A stretch of 64,000 nt of DNA from Arenibacter palladensis (GCF_900129275.1 NZ_FQUX01000002.1:685795-749794); one strand, 5' to 3'. Positions 36,393-48,104 are shown, counted from the stretch's first letter. Made by a program: numbers and translations. The notes: generated by a model not told the origin, from the sequence alone.

Positions 36393-37664
36393 TTAAAGGC
36401 CCAATGCCGTAATGGCCGGATCATCCACAGGGAAAGCATAAGCCCGCCACGGCCTGTTATAATCGTTGTTTTGCCAAAGCACCTCCCCGCTAGCACTTAC
36501 CTCCCATAGGGTCCCTGTGCCTTCGGAAATAAGGGTATTGCCATTGCTCATACGAACACCGCTACCCAAGCCGTTGCTGTACAAATCGGAATCCGTAAAT
36601 TCCCAAGTAATTGACGGCTCATTATCCTGCCCGGCAACCAATAAGTAAGGAGGGTTTAATTCATACTCCACAACCGCAGATTGCCCATCGTACTTATTAT
36701 TGGCAAATACCAACATTTTGTTTCCGTCAAAAAGATTGGGAAAATGCACCCTGTTCAAGGTTACTTCACCTACGTTGTCATAAGCCAAGGGGTTTCCAAA
36801 ACGATAGACCAAATCCCCGCCCAAGCCGTAATTACCACCCGCGCTTGTTGCCGCTTCCTGGGAAGTGGTACTGTGGTCTATGACCCAGACTTCACTATAA
36901 AAATTTACCGTAACGTATATTAGATCATTGGTTTCATCCAAGGTGATGCCGTTAAAGTGGGTGATATCACCATCGGTCTGATCGTTGTTGTAGTTGATAT
37001 CAATTTTATTCGGATTATCCGCCACTACGCCGTAGTTTGCTTTGCTACTGTCATAATCCTGTACAATATGATCTTTGGTATGCCATTCCCATACCACCTC
37101 TTGGGTAAGCGGATTCATTTCTATGATGGCATCTGGATAGATATCAAAATTGCCAGAAAAACCCATATCAGCAGCTTCACTGGAACTTACTTCTTCCCAG
37201 ACCGGAAAAATAATATTTCCATTGGATAGGTAGTTAACGTCATGGTGCGCTATATAGGTGGAACTGGAGTAGCTTACCTCCCACGCTAAAGTCTGGTCCG
37301 CATTGATCTTTCTGAACTGACCGCCATAACCACCAAAGTTAATAGACGGATTATTGACCTTTATGGTTGTCACCAAACTGCCATCGCTATATAATTTTGC
37401 ATCGTTTCCCAAATTATCTCCATCCATATCCCATTCGAAGAGGGTATCCCCATCGTGGTCTATTAAAAACACCCCATCATCAGGAGCCACGGCCAAAATA
37501 TAAGAATCCAAATCAATACCACTACTATCATCTTCTGTAGTTTCGGTGTCGCTGGTTTCCTCTGTGAGATTTACGGCTTCCGTATCATCACTACTGCAAG
37601 CGGTTAGGGCAAGTGCCGCAATACAAAGTGGTATAAACCTCATTTTAAATCCTGATCTTCTCAT
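36393..37664 (-). CDS. Arylsulfotransferase-like (ASST) lipoprotein
   Basis: A 423-aa protein. Signal peptide II (lipobox LTAC, Cys23) followed by an acidic, Thr/Glu/Asp-rich linker. The body is a beta-propeller of the ASST family: HHDVNYLSNGNIIFPVWEE with the conserved His-rich motif, ITHFNGITLDETNDLIYVTV, and GSGVRMSNGNTLISEGTGTLWEV. Family enzymes move a sulfuryl group from one aryl ester to a phenol; Bacteroidota lipoprotein members are mostly untested. ATG at 37664 used; ATG at 37643 also gives a good signal peptide. Single gene. Confidence 0.87.
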   Translation of the reverse strand: MRRSGFKMRFIPLCIAALALTACSSDDTEAVNLTEETSDTETTEDDSSGIDLDSYILAVAPDDGVFLIDHDGDTLFEWDMDGDNLGNDAKLYSDGSLVTTIKVNNPSINFGGYGGQFRKINADQTLAWEVSYSSSTYIAHHDVNYLSNGNIIFPVWEEVSSSEAADMGFSGNFDIYPDAIIEMNPLTQEVVWEWHTKDHIVQDYDSSKANYGVVADNPNKIDINYNNDQTDGDITHFNGITLDETNDLIYVTVNFYSEVWVIDHSTTSQEAATSAGGNYGLGGDLVYRFGNPLAYDNVGEVTLNRVHFPNLFDGNKMLVFANNKYDGQSAVVEYELNPPYLLVAGQDNEPSITWEFTDSDLYSNGLGSGVRMSNGNTLISEGTGTLWEVSASGEVLWQNNDYNRPWRAYAFPVDDPAITALGL

Positions 37665-38005
37665 TTCTTACTGTTTTTAGATGTTATCATTGTTTTAGAA
37701 AGCACAACTAGTATTTAGTTGTGTTTAAACATTAGATACCACCCTATACCTGAAGTTTAAATGGGAATGTGGATTATCAGCGAATGATACCGAAGTTTCA
37801 GTAAATGGATAGTTTTTATCAGCGAAATAGTATCCTCTTTTTGTTGTACGGGGCGAATGGCATTTAATATTTAACGTACTTATGGTTTCCAATGTTCCGG
37901 TCTTGGAGACTACCGCTTATGACTGCGGGAAGAAACGGATACTTAAACCTTAAAAAAAGTTCGTATCTTCAATACTACCAATATAATCATCTGAACCCTA
38001 ATTGT
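37665..38005. other. 341-bp divergent spacer
   Basis: Upstream regions of the ASST-like and the FAD oxidoreductase genes. No operator or promoter clear enough to call. Confidence 0.4.
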
Positions 38006-39475
38006 ATGAGCCATATAAAAAGACGCACCTTTATGAAAAATGTGGTTACAGCAGGAGTTGGCGCCACAGTTCTACCTATTAATTCATTAACTGCCAATAA
38101 TGTGAGCGAAAAGTTAGGGTCCGAATGGCCAAAACCCTCTACCGCCTCTAAAAAAATAATTGTCGGGGGTGCAGGTATTGGTGGTTTGTGCTGCGCTTAC
38201 GAACTTATGAAAAAGGGACATGAAGTTGTTGTACTGGAGGCATCCGGTAGACACGGCGGGCATGTATACACCACACGTGATGAATTGTCGGACGGACTTT
38301 ATGGGGATTTTGGTCAGGAGCACATTGTAAAACCTGGTTATGAAAGATATTGGGAATACCTGAAGGAATTCGACATTACGGCACTTCCCTACCCCAGGAG
38401 AAAGAATATAAAACGAAGGATCAATGGGAAGTTCTACACCGAAAAAATGCTCCAAGACCAAGAGGTTTTGAAAGATTTTGGATTTAACAAAAGGGAAATC
38501 GCCTATTTATCTACGCATCCGTGGTCCGATTTGAAGTCACTTTATACCAAGCCATACTTGGATGTCTTTAAAGATGAATACCAACCTTTTCAAGTTGGTT
38601 ACGATGCATTGGACAAGGTACCCATGTCCGATATTTACAAAAAGGAAGGAGCTTCCCCTGCAGCATTGGCCTTTTTAGGTGGAAATAACTCTTCTGCGCT
38701 TTATGAATTGTGGTATGCCGCAATCCTGAAAATTCGGGGTGTGGCCACCTATCCCACAGAAGTTTATAGATTAAAGGGGGGAAACCAAATGCTACCGAAT
38801 GCCTTTGCCAAAAGATTGGGCTCCAGAGTGTGGCTTAATTGCCCCATTACCTCCATAACCAACGGCGAAAAAGGAGTAAGCGTTACTTATGAACGGCAAA
38901 AAGAAATGAAAGAAATTAGCGGGGATTATTTTGTGAATTGTATCCCGCCCCCAACCCTTAAAAAGATACCCATTACCCCTGCACTATCGGAGAAAAAGCA
39001 ATATATCAACGAAAACATCACCTATGATTCTTATCAGCGGTTTGTTTTTCAGGCTAGCTCCAAGTTTTGGGAGGATGACGGTTTTGAGGATATCAATATG
39101 AGTTTGGACCATCCGGATCTATGGGAAGTGTGGCAATCTGCAGAAGAAGTGGATACCCATAGGGTTATTGTGTTGGGCACAGGACCAGGAGGAGTTTCTC
39201 CCCAACGTGCATTGGCAGCCTTTCGTGAAGTTTATCCTGGAAAAGGGGATACCATAGAGTTGGCGGTGGGACGGGATTGGACAAAACAAAAATATTCGCC
39301 AAACTGTGAAAGAACCGCCTTTCCTATTGGAGAACTTAATAAGTTTTGGCCACATATTATGGCATCTGAAGGACGTATCCATTTTGCCGGGGCTTATGCG
39401 GATAACCTTAATTGGGGCACAGAAGCAGCGACCAGATCGGCCAACCGCGTGGCAGAAACCATTCACCAACTTTAA
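38006..39475 (+). CDS. Tat-exported FAD-dependent amine oxidase-type protein
   Basis: A 489-aa flavoprotein. The frame opens earlier, but the ATG at 38006 starts a twin-arginine signal (KRRTFMK, residues 5-11, hydrophobic to 30). The Rossmann motif GGAGIGGLCCAYE (54-66) with VVLEAS and GRHGGHVYTT (81-90) is typical of flavin amine oxidases; the C-terminal flavin loop is RIHFAGAYADNLNWGTEAATRSA. Folded export with bound FAD is expected. A c-type cytochrome lipoprotein begins 11 nt downstream, probably as electron acceptor. Substrate unknown. Confidence 0.9.
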   Translation: MSHIKRRTFMKNVVTAGVGATVLPINSLTANNVSEKLGSEWPKPSTASKKIIVGGAGIGGLCCAYELMKKGHEVVVLEASGRHGGHVYTTRDELSDGLYGDFGQEHIVKPGYERYWEYLKEFDITALPYPRRKNIKRRINGKFYTEKMLQDQEVLKDFGFNKREIAYLSTHPWSDLKSLYTKPYLDVFKDEYQPFQVGYDALDKVPMSDIYKKEGASPAALAFLGGNNSSALYELWYAAILKIRGVATYPTEVYRLKGGNQMLPNAFAKRLGSRVWLNCPITSITNGEKGVSVTYERQKEMKEISGDYFVNCIPPPTLKKIPITPALSEKKQYINENITYDSYQRFVFQASSKFWEDDGFEDINMSLDHPDLWEVWQSAEEVDTHRVIVLGTGPGGVSPQRALAAFREVYPGKGDTIELAVGRDWTKQKYSPNCERTAFPIGELNKFWPHIMASEGRIHFAGAYADNLNWGTEAATRSANRVAETIHQL

Positions 39476-39486
39476 ACCTGCTCAGA

Positions 39487-40212
39487 ATGCGACTTATTTT
39501 ATTCATCGGAAGTCTATTGATGGCTTGCTTTTATTTTCTCTTTAGCCTTTCGCATCCTCAAATTCAAGAAAATCGACCTCCAGAAATTACAATAACCGCT
39601 CCCCTTCCCAATCATACTTTTAAATGGAATTCCATATTACCTTATGAAATACAGGTTATGGATTTTGAAGACGGAAATTCCGAATACGATGAAATTAACC
39701 CCAACGAAGTACTTTTAATAGTAAGGTATTTGAAGGATTCCTCAGAGCTTAAGCCCTATTTAAAGGGCAGGTCCAACACCAATTATGAGCCATTGATCCA
39801 GATGGGCAGTTCAACTTGTTTCAATTGCCACAAGGCCAAAGGGAAATTAATTGGGCCATCCTTTGAAAGTATTGCTGCCAAATACGATAGGGACCCGAAG
39901 ACCATAGAATTGCTCGCCAGTAAAATAATGACGGGCAGCAGCACTGTTTGGGGTGATGAGAAAATGCCTCCCCATCCCGATTTCTTGGCCGGGCAGGTCC
40001 AGGAATTGGTACTCTGGATTTTGGAAAATAATTCAGACCCTAATAACGATTATTTGGCTGGCGTTAAAGGGGCCATAAAAACTAAGGAAACCGCAACAGA
40101 CAACGAAAAAGGTATTCTAGTGATGACAGCGATCTATAGAGATCATGGTTCCAATGATGAAGGACAAAACAGCATACAGTCCCAAAATACACTTATCCTA
40201 AAAAATCACTGA
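39487..40212 (+). CDS. c-type cytochrome, probable lipoprotein
   Basis: A 241-aa protein. The ATG at 39487 follows the FAD gene by 11 nt. The N-terminus is hydrophobic with a possible lipobox LLMAC (Cys14), so it may be lipid-anchored. Residues 30-100 form an Ig-like beta domain. The cytochrome domain has haem motif CFNCH (111-115), KAKGKLIGPSF and an axial-Met region EKMPPHP (149-155). This is the single-domain cytochrome c551/c552-like type, and it presumably takes electrons from the co-transcribed flavoprotein. Confidence 0.88.
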   Translation: MRLILFIGSLLMACFYFLFSLSHPQIQENRPPEITITAPLPNHTFKWNSILPYEIQVMDFEDGNSEYDEINPNEVLLIVRYLKDSSELKPYLKGRSNTNYEPLIQMGSSTCFNCHKAKGKLIGPSFESIAAKYDRDPKTIELLASKIMTGSSTVWGDEKMPPHPDFLAGQVQELVLWILENNSDPNNDYLAGVKGAIKTKETATDNEKGILVMTAIYRDHGSNDEGQNSIQSQNTLILKNH

Positions 40213-40310
40213 CTTCTTAATGATACCAACACGGAGGTTTATCCGAAAGGTATGGCCGGTTGTTGAATAACAATTAAGAAACAAGCCTACTGTGGAAACA
40301 CCACAATACT

Positions 40311-40350
40311 AAGCCAAGCACCATAGGAACAAAATCCTTGTGCTTGGCTT
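40311..40350. terminator. Rho-independent terminator between converging genes
   Basis: AAGCCAAGCAC (40311-40321)/GTGCTTGGCTT (40340-40350), perfect 11-bp stem, 18-nt loop, followed by ATTTGTTATT on the plus strand. Confidence 0.75.
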
Positions 40351-40370
40351 ATTTGTTATTATTTCCTTTC

Positions 40371-42575
40371 TTATTCCGCCTGCGGTGCACTAATGGCATC
40401 CACATACCTGCCAGCCCAATAGGGCAACAAATAGATATAGGGGGCATATTCCCGTTTACCATCACTTCCGCCGTTGTTCCTATACGCGCCATTGTGCAAA
40501 TGAAGTGTGCGCTCGTCTCCTGGCAACACCTCGGTATAGGTCTGGCTTCGGAAATTGGGCGCAATTTTCGTCAGGTCCTTACGGTGGTCATTATCAATTT
40601 TCCAATCGATCAGGTCCATTGGAAACTCTCGCAACCACCAGGCAGATTCCTCACTATCTATATTTTTTCCTCCAGTAAGTGCAAAAAGATAATTCCATAG
40701 CGGATTTTTTTCAGAGCGTTCCACTTCCCAATGGCTTTTTACTGCATTAAAATGTGCTTCCTTCTGCTCATCCGAAAAGGAATAATTGACAAATCCGGGA
40801 ATGGTCAGAAAATACATTTCGTCATCGGAATGGTTCCATTTATTACTTAAATCCTCTCCTTCTACAAAACCGATCACCGTAGCCGGTCTGTTGGCATTCT
40901 CATCGTAGCCATATTTTTTTATTAGCTTTTCGGCTCCCTTCTTATATTTTTTATCCTGTGTAAAATGATAGGCCGTTTGTAGGAAAGACAGAATAAGCGT
41001 AGAATTTAATCTACGATCCCCTACATTGATAGGGAAGCTATTTACATATTCTGGATTCCATTTACCCCAAGCGGTAGGCTTTCCATTCCAATCCATTAAG
41101 TACCAATCGTTATCCATAATATGGTCCATCTCAATTTTTATTTGATGTATGGCCCTATCCCGCCATTCCTTATCCGGAGCAAGTTCAGCAAAAAGTGCGT
41201 ACACGAAAAAATGTCCACAAGATTCATCGCTACTAGTAGTGGACTTCCATCTCCAAAGTTCGTCATCCGACAATTGCCATATCCTTCCATTTTCTTTCTC
41301 CCATTGCTGTCTCCACTCCTCGGAAAATCCATTGGCGTGAAGTCCCACTTCGTATCCATCCCTCTCAAAAGACCTTGCTGGGAACCCTTTTAAATCGGGA
41401 AGTGCCGTCAATCTTTCCATGGCTTCAAAGGCTTCATAGGCATTTTGCTTGGCATCCTCAGACTTGGTTACCGCATACCTGAACAACTCCCCTGCCAAGT
41501 ACATCGAAGTCCATAGTCCGTCATTATCCGTATCGTGAAAATAGCCCGTAGATAGATCGCCGGGTGTTCTCATAGACAGATCGGTGGTAAAACCGTAGCG
41601 AATATGACGTAAACGTTGAATTTCTTGAAAATACTCCGCTTTTTGTGCCAGTGTCATGGGTGCGAAGTTAATTTTACTCATCCCTTTTTGAGTCAGGACC
41701 AGCACAATTCCGTCTGGACCTTCAGCCAAATCCACCACCTGATCGTCTACCAACCATCGTTTGGAGGCGTAATAATCGTATTTGCCATCTTCACGTAGTT
41801 TAAAGGCCCCTTTGGCGGATCCGAACCATAGGCTTCCACGAATATTTTTTACAGTGGTAATTTCTGTCCAAGGCAGTTTTTGGTCCAGTTTATTTGGGAC
41901 AAATGTTTTGCGATCCAAAATCTGTATGCCATTGGAGGTCCCCAAAACAATACTGTCATCATGGAAAGTGAAGGCCGTTAAATTAGTCCCGTTGAACACC
42001 TTTTTGGAAGACTTTGAACTACTATCTATTTGGTAGAGACCATCTGCGGTTAATAGTAAAAACTGACCGGAATTAGAGTCATATTGAACGGATATAGGTT
42101 TAGGGTTGTCTATAGAAGACCTCCAAACTTCCAGATCGTTTTTAAAAACAACAAAATCGCCTTCTCCTGCTATTAAAGTCAAAAAATCGGGACCCATGCC
42201 CATGGCCATGGGAGCTTTTAGATTATGTTTAATGTATAACTTCCCTGCCCATGCGTTGCTTAAAACTGCCTTGTCCGTTAAATAAACAAACTGACCTTGG
42301 TACTCGGTCATTGCAAGAATGTTCATATCGATCAAAGGCCGGTATTGAACATCTTGACGGATACTTTTTTCATGAGGGAGCATCAGGCCCAGGCTGCTAA
42401 GCACTTTAATGACCTTATTACGATCACTGGCAATTTGAAGTAAAGCGGCATTCCCCTCCCCTTCTTCCAAAGAAAACTTTTCAGCACTATCCTGAAGAAA
42501 CGGCTGATCGACATACGTTTGTGCCTTGGTAGCCAACCCCACTAATAAACAAAAACCTAAGAATAATTTTTTCAT
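40371..42575 (-). CDS. Secreted propeller plus alpha-barrel protein, 734 aa
   Basis: Signal peptide (1-18, TKA-Q). The N-terminal half (about 60-315) is beta-propeller-like with repeated LYQIDSSS, IQILDRKT, GSLWFGSAKGAFKL and DGIVLVLTQKGMSK motifs, as in two-component-regulator-type propellers. The C-terminal half (about 330-700) is helical with acidic and aromatic motifs (GYFHDTDNDGLWTSMYLAGEL, DDELWRWKSTTSSDES, SFPINVGDRRLNSTL), suggesting an alpha/alpha toroid like those in glycan-active proteins. No family recognised and no catalytic pair can be named. Single gene. Confidence 0.75.
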   Translation of the reverse strand: MKKLFLGFCLLVGLATKAQTYVDQPFLQDSAEKFSLEEGEGNAALLQIASDRNKVIKVLSSLGLMLPHEKSIRQDVQYRPLIDMNILAMTEYQGQFVYLTDKAVLSNAWAGKLYIKHNLKAPMAMGMGPDFLTLIAGEGDFVVFKNDLEVWRSSIDNPKPISVQYDSNSGQFLLLTADGLYQIDSSSKSSKKVFNGTNLTAFTFHDDSIVLGTSNGIQILDRKTFVPNKLDQKLPWTEITTVKNIRGSLWFGSAKGAFKLREDGKYDYYASKRWLVDDQVVDLAEGPDGIVLVLTQKGMSKINFAPMTLAQKAEYFQEIQRLRHIRYGFTTDLSMRTPGDLSTGYFHDTDNDGLWTSMYLAGELFRYAVTKSEDAKQNAYEAFEAMERLTALPDLKGFPARSFERDGYEVGLHANGFSEEWRQQWEKENGRIWQLSDDELWRWKSTTSSDESCGHFFVYALFAELAPDKEWRDRAIHQIKIEMDHIMDNDWYLMDWNGKPTAWGKWNPEYVNSFPINVGDRRLNSTLILSFLQTAYHFTQDKKYKKGAEKLIKKYGYDENANRPATVIGFVEGEDLSNKWNHSDDEMYFLTIPGFVNYSFSDEQKEAHFNAVKSHWEVERSEKNPLWNYLFALTGGKNIDSEESAWWLREFPMDLIDWKIDNDHRKDLTKIAPNFRSQTYTEVLPGDERTLHLHNGAYRNNGGSDGKREYAPYIYLLPYWAGRYVDAISAPQAE

Positions 42576-43000
42576 AATTTATATCAGTTGTAGAATCGAT
42601 AAAAATAAATGTATGTCAACGAAGTAGTATCACTATTCTTGATGAATACCTATAGTATTTTACCCTATTAGGATTTTAACATTTATAAAATATCTTACGA
42701 AATTTTATGGAGATGTCAGTGAAGTCTTAAAATGATCAACAAAGCAACTCCAATAAAATATATAGGTATACGGTTGATTATATATGTTTATTCGGTAAAA
42801 TTACCTCCAGAGACTATACTTTTAAGGACCTGTAATTTTGGCTTCGGGATTAAAGACCTATTGGAATACAGGCTAAAATTCTATGTATTCAATAGATTTG
42901 GCCAGTATACCTCTTTATAATCCCCGGCCCTTACAAAACCAATAAAGCGTTTACCAATGTTTTGATAAACGCTTTTTTAAAAGACTGCTATTTCTGCTAA
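42576..43000. other. 425-bp spacer with a terminator
   Basis: AT-rich. A 62-codon plus-strand frame (42732-42920) without family match lies just before a terminator and is not called as a gene. Nothing else recognised. Confidence 0.4.
42944..42978. terminator. Rho-independent terminator
   Basis: AAAGCGTTTA (42944-42953)/TAAACGCTTT (42966-42975), perfect 10-bp stem, six T on the plus strand (42973-42978). It lies just after the minus-strand DUF6515 gene, so it probably acts for that gene, though the T-tract is better on the plus strand. Confidence 0.75.
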
Positions 43001-43588
43001 CTATTCCAGATCTATAATACCAACAACTTCATAGGCCCTTGTGCCATCTACCTGTACTTTTTCATACAGAATATTGCCGTACTCATAATAGGTCTGTCCG
43101 TCTATGGTTACTTTTTCATAATCTTCGGGAAGTTCATAGACTATAGTCCCAATTTCTGGTTCAACCACTTCATATTCATTCCCTATCTGGGTATAAAAAG
43201 TGCCGCCTACCGCAAAGTAGATATGGTTATTAAAATGAATTCTGCGATAGTTCGCTGGCAAGGTATTTATTCTAAATCCTATTTTAGGAGCAATTACAAT
43301 ATAACGGCCTCTGGAATAGGTGTAAAACCTATTATTGGAATAGTAGTAATTTTGTCCTTGGTACTTCACCACCTTTCTATTGGGTACTGTTCTTACAGAA
43401 ACAACCTTCCTGGTCGGGGTTCTGTAAACCACTCTTTTACTCGACACCCTATTAGGTGTTTTTTTAGTTACCGTTCTGGTCGTTTTGGTTGTCGTAGTAG
43501 TTCGTGTCCTGGTTTGGGCCGTACCTACATATATACCACCTATAAGTAAAAAGGACAGGACGAAATATATTTTGCTATTTGTTTTCAT
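43001..43588 (-). CDS. DUF6515-type secreted protein, copy 1
   Basis: A 195-aa protein with a signal peptide (1-24, GTA-Q). A basic Arg/Thr-rich linker (25-65) is followed by a beta-rich tail with repeated small blocks of the Y-Y-x-N/YG type: KYQGQNYYYSNNRFY, FNNHIYFAVGGTFY and IDGQTYYEYGNILYE, each followed by YxVVxP/ELPxxY elements. This is the pattern of the Bacteroidota DUF6515 family (function unknown). Paralogue of the gene at 50481. Terminator 23 nt downstream. Confidence 0.83.
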   Translation of the reverse strand: MKTNSKIYFVLSFLLIGGIYVGTAQTRTRTTTTTKTTRTVTKKTPNRVSSKRVVYRTPTRKVVSVRTVPNRKVVKYQGQNYYYSNNRFYTYSRGRYIVIAPKIGFRINTLPANYRRIHFNNHIYFAVGGTFYTQIGNEYEVVEPEIGTIVYELPEDYEKVTIDGQTYYEYGNILYEKVQVDGTRAYEVVGIIDLE

Positions 43589-43755
43589 AGTTTAAAAATT
43601 TAAAAGGTTAAACTTTAAAGTATACTTTCACTCCTTTGACCCAAATTTTCAAAATTGGTTTAATCGTAAAAAACATTTTTGGGGGATATTGGACAAAATG
43701 TTGGTTTCTATCGATAAGGGTAAAATGCCCCCGGGACCTCTACCCTACCGTTTTA

Positions 43756-45851
<2,096 letters not shown>

Positions 45852-45889
45852 GTAGGTCTCTATTTAAAAGTATAATATTTACAATACCA

Positions 45890-45914
45890 AAACCCCGCTT
45901 AAAAGCGGGGTTTG
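45890..45914. terminator. Terminator between converging genes
   Basis: AAACCCCGC (45890-45898)/GCGGGGTTT (45905-45913), 6-nt loop, short T-tract. Confidence 0.8.
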
Positions 45915-45960
45915 TTCATCCATCACATTTGAATATTCCTATGGATTCGTAACAAAAAAA

Positions 45961-46743
45961 CTATTCAGTCATATTTGCCTTAAACCAAAAGTCGATCGTC
46001 ACTTCTTCAGGTCTTTGATCCTGCTGCGGTCTATCTCTACCTTGACCACCACCTTGACCACCTCCCCTAGAACCACCACCACCTTGGCCTCCTCCTCTGG
46101 GACCACCGCCTTGGCCTCCTCCGCCAAAACTGATATTTGAACCTTTATCTTCAGTAGCCTTTTCCACTTTTGGGGTTACCACACCAATGGATAATTTTGA
46201 GAAATCAATATCGCCTTTAGCTATATTCTGTTTGGGCATCTTAAGATTATAGTACAATAAATTGCTTCCTTCATCATAGTTGTAACTAATGGAGATACCC
46301 AATTTATTAAGATCTAAATGAAATTCCTCCTCATAATCATTATTGATATAATTAGCTTTTTGGGGCATGGCATCCAACATGACCAAAATATCCGGCCCCT
46401 TACGATCAGCGTCTTCTTTTTCCCCGCTGTCACCTCCACCTCTGTCATTTCTTCCTTGAGATCTTTGTGGAGGTTCCATACCTAAAGGATATTGAACGGA
46501 AACCTTCTTTTTTTTCTTTCCCTTTATATCAAAATAAACATAGAAGCCAGGGTTCAACATAGAAAGCATAGTGGGTTGATCGGCCGTACTGAGTTGCACG
46601 TAAATGTTCTCGGCATCCGTATTACTATTATATTCTATCTGGTCTGCGATATTTTCCTGAAGGGGTTGAGCGTTACTCTTTACAAAGACAAACAAGGCTA
46701 GTACACCAAGCGATAGTCTTATTCTATTTAAAATAAACTTCAT
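45961..46743 (-). CDS. Secreted protein with Gly-rich tail
   Basis: A 260-aa protein. The upstream in-frame start is GTG; the ATG at 46743 begins a signal peptide ending SNA-Q. The body is beta-rich (IYVQLSTADQPTMLSMLNPGFYVYFDIKG), then basic KKKKK and Arg/Gly/Asp-rich segments. A tail (about 210-245) is Gly/Gln/Arg repeats, GGGQGGGPRGGGQ-like, and the protein ends in VTIDFWFKANMTE. No family recognised. The repeated DNA of the tail makes length variation likely. Monocistronic. Confidence 0.75.
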   Translation of the reverse strand: MKFILNRIRLSLGVLALFVFVKSNAQPLQENIADQIEYNSNTDAENIYVQLSTADQPTMLSMLNPGFYVYFDIKGKKKKKVSVQYPLGMEPPQRSQGRNDRGGGDSGEKEDADRKGPDILVMLDAMPQKANYINNDYEEEFHLDLNKLGISISYNYDEGSNLLYYNLKMPKQNIAKGDIDFSKLSIGVVTPKVEKATEDKGSNISFGGGGQGGGPRGGGQGGGGSRGGGQGGGQGRDRPQQDQRPEEVTIDFWFKANMTE

Positions 46744-47049
46744 TGTTTTGAACTTCAAATTATTAGTATTTGGAACAAACCTAATGAATAACACAAGGTG
46801 ATTTTTGTACTTTCTGTGAATAGGGATTAGTATAGTGCGAAAGTGGCTTTATTTCCTGTAGATTTTATTTTGATCTTCTATAATTGACCAAAAACAAATC
46901 TTAAGGCAAGTATCATTCGAAATGAGATTGAATTAAATCTTATGATTTATATATTTTTATGAAAATAATTTAAAATAAATTAAAAATAATTAGGAATTAC
47001 GTAAAATATTGTTAAATTATAAGACATAACTAATAATTTAAACAAATAT
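46744..47049. other. 306-bp AT-rich divergent spacer
   Basis: Leader of the sigma-factor gene, very AT-rich over its last 120 bp. No promoter is certain. No gene. Confidence 0.4.
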
Positions 47050-47910
47050 ATGAGGCAACTTAAGATCACTAAACAAATTACGAACAGAGACACCAGATCA
47101 TTAGAAAAGTACTTTCAAGAAATATCAAAAATTGAATTGATTACCCCAGATGAAGAGGCAGAACTGGCAAAAAGAATTCGTGAAGGAGATCAAATTGCAC
47201 TCAATAAGTTAGTAAATGCCAATTTACGTTTTGTGGTTTCTGCCGCAAAACAATATCAAGGTAAAGGCTTACGGCTTTCCGACCTCATCAACGAAGGAAA
47301 TATTGGCTTGGTCAAAGCGGCCCAACGTTTTGACGAGACCAGAGGATTTAAGTTTATTTCCTATGCGGTATGGTGGATCAGGCAATCTATCTTGCAGGCA
47401 ATGTCCGAACATTCCCGTATGGTACGTTTGCCCCTGAACAAAATCGGAGAAATTAGTAAAATTAATAAGGTATATTCTGCCTTGGAACAGACCTTTCAAC
47501 GCCCCCCAAGCGCCGTAGAGATTGCCAGGGAATTGGATATGAGCCCCGCGCAGGTGAAATTGGCCATCAAAAATTCAGGAAAACATTTGTCCATGGACGC
47601 TCCTTTTGAGGAAGGAGAATCTTCCAATTTATACAATGTTATAAAATCGAAGGAATCCAATAGTCCAGATACCCAAATGATGAAAGACTCCCTTAGAATG
47701 GATATTGAAATGGTATTAAAAACACTTCCCAGTAGGGAAAGTGAAATTATACGGCTCAATTATGGTATTGGGGAACGAAACCCGATGAGCCTCAGCCAAA
47801 TTGGTGAGCTATTCGACATCACTCGGGAACGTGTACGACAAATCCGGGCAAAGGCACTTCGGATCCTTCAGAACAAATCCAGAAACCAAATATTGAAAGC
47901 GTATTTATAA
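47050..47910 (+). CDS. RpoD-like sigma-70 factor, possibly a group-2 paralogue
   Basis: A 286-aa short primary-type sigma factor as found in Bacteroidota, with no region 1.1. Region 2 core: DLINEGNIGLVKAAQRFDETRGFKFISYAVWWIRQSI (about 80-116; split motifs LINEGN and YAVWWIRQSIL). Region 3 follows, then region 4.2 with MSLSQIGELFDITRERVRQIRAKAL (about 241-265). It differs at several positions usually kept in flavobacterial housekeeping RpoD (SEHSRMVR for AEQSRIVR, and the C-terminus). It may thus be a second, alternative factor. Monocistronic, with terminator. Confidence 0.92.
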   Translation: MRQLKITKQITNRDTRSLEKYFQEISKIELITPDEEAELAKRIREGDQIALNKLVNANLRFVVSAAKQYQGKGLRLSDLINEGNIGLVKAAQRFDETRGFKFISYAVWWIRQSILQAMSEHSRMVRLPLNKIGEISKINKVYSALEQTFQRPPSAVEIARELDMSPAQVKLAIKNSGKHLSMDAPFEEGESSNLYNVIKSKESNSPDTQMMKDSLRMDIEMVLKTLPSRESEIIRLNYGIGERNPMSLSQIGELFDITRERVRQIRAKALRILQNKSRNQILKAYL

Positions 47911-47933
47911 AATTATATATCGCTTCTAAGAAT

Positions 47934-47967
47934 TTAAGGCCGACTTTATAGAGTCGGCCTTAATAGT
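47934..47967 (+). terminator. Terminator of the sigma-factor gene
   Basis: TTAAGGCCGAC (47934-47944)/GTCGGCCTTAA (47953-47963), perfect 11-bp stem, 8-nt loop, then TAGTTTT. Confidence 0.85.
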
Positions 47968-48104
47968 TTTCGTGCTCATGATGTTTTTGATTTAGAAGGA
48001 TAAATTGTTGAGTATTAAATATACAAAACTTACATCAACATACTTTAAATTTATGGTATATCCGTACTCCGGACCGCGTTGGTATTAACCTCAATTCTAA
48101 GCAC

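Noticed and set aside
42732..42920. 62-codon plus-strand frame just before a terminator
   Set aside because: No family match, no clear promoter, AT-rich; the terminator is explained by the convergent DUF6515 gene.
47050..47910. ECF-type sigma factor
   Set aside because: Regions 2, 3 and 4 of RpoD type are all present, and the HTH is that of sigma-70 group 1/2.
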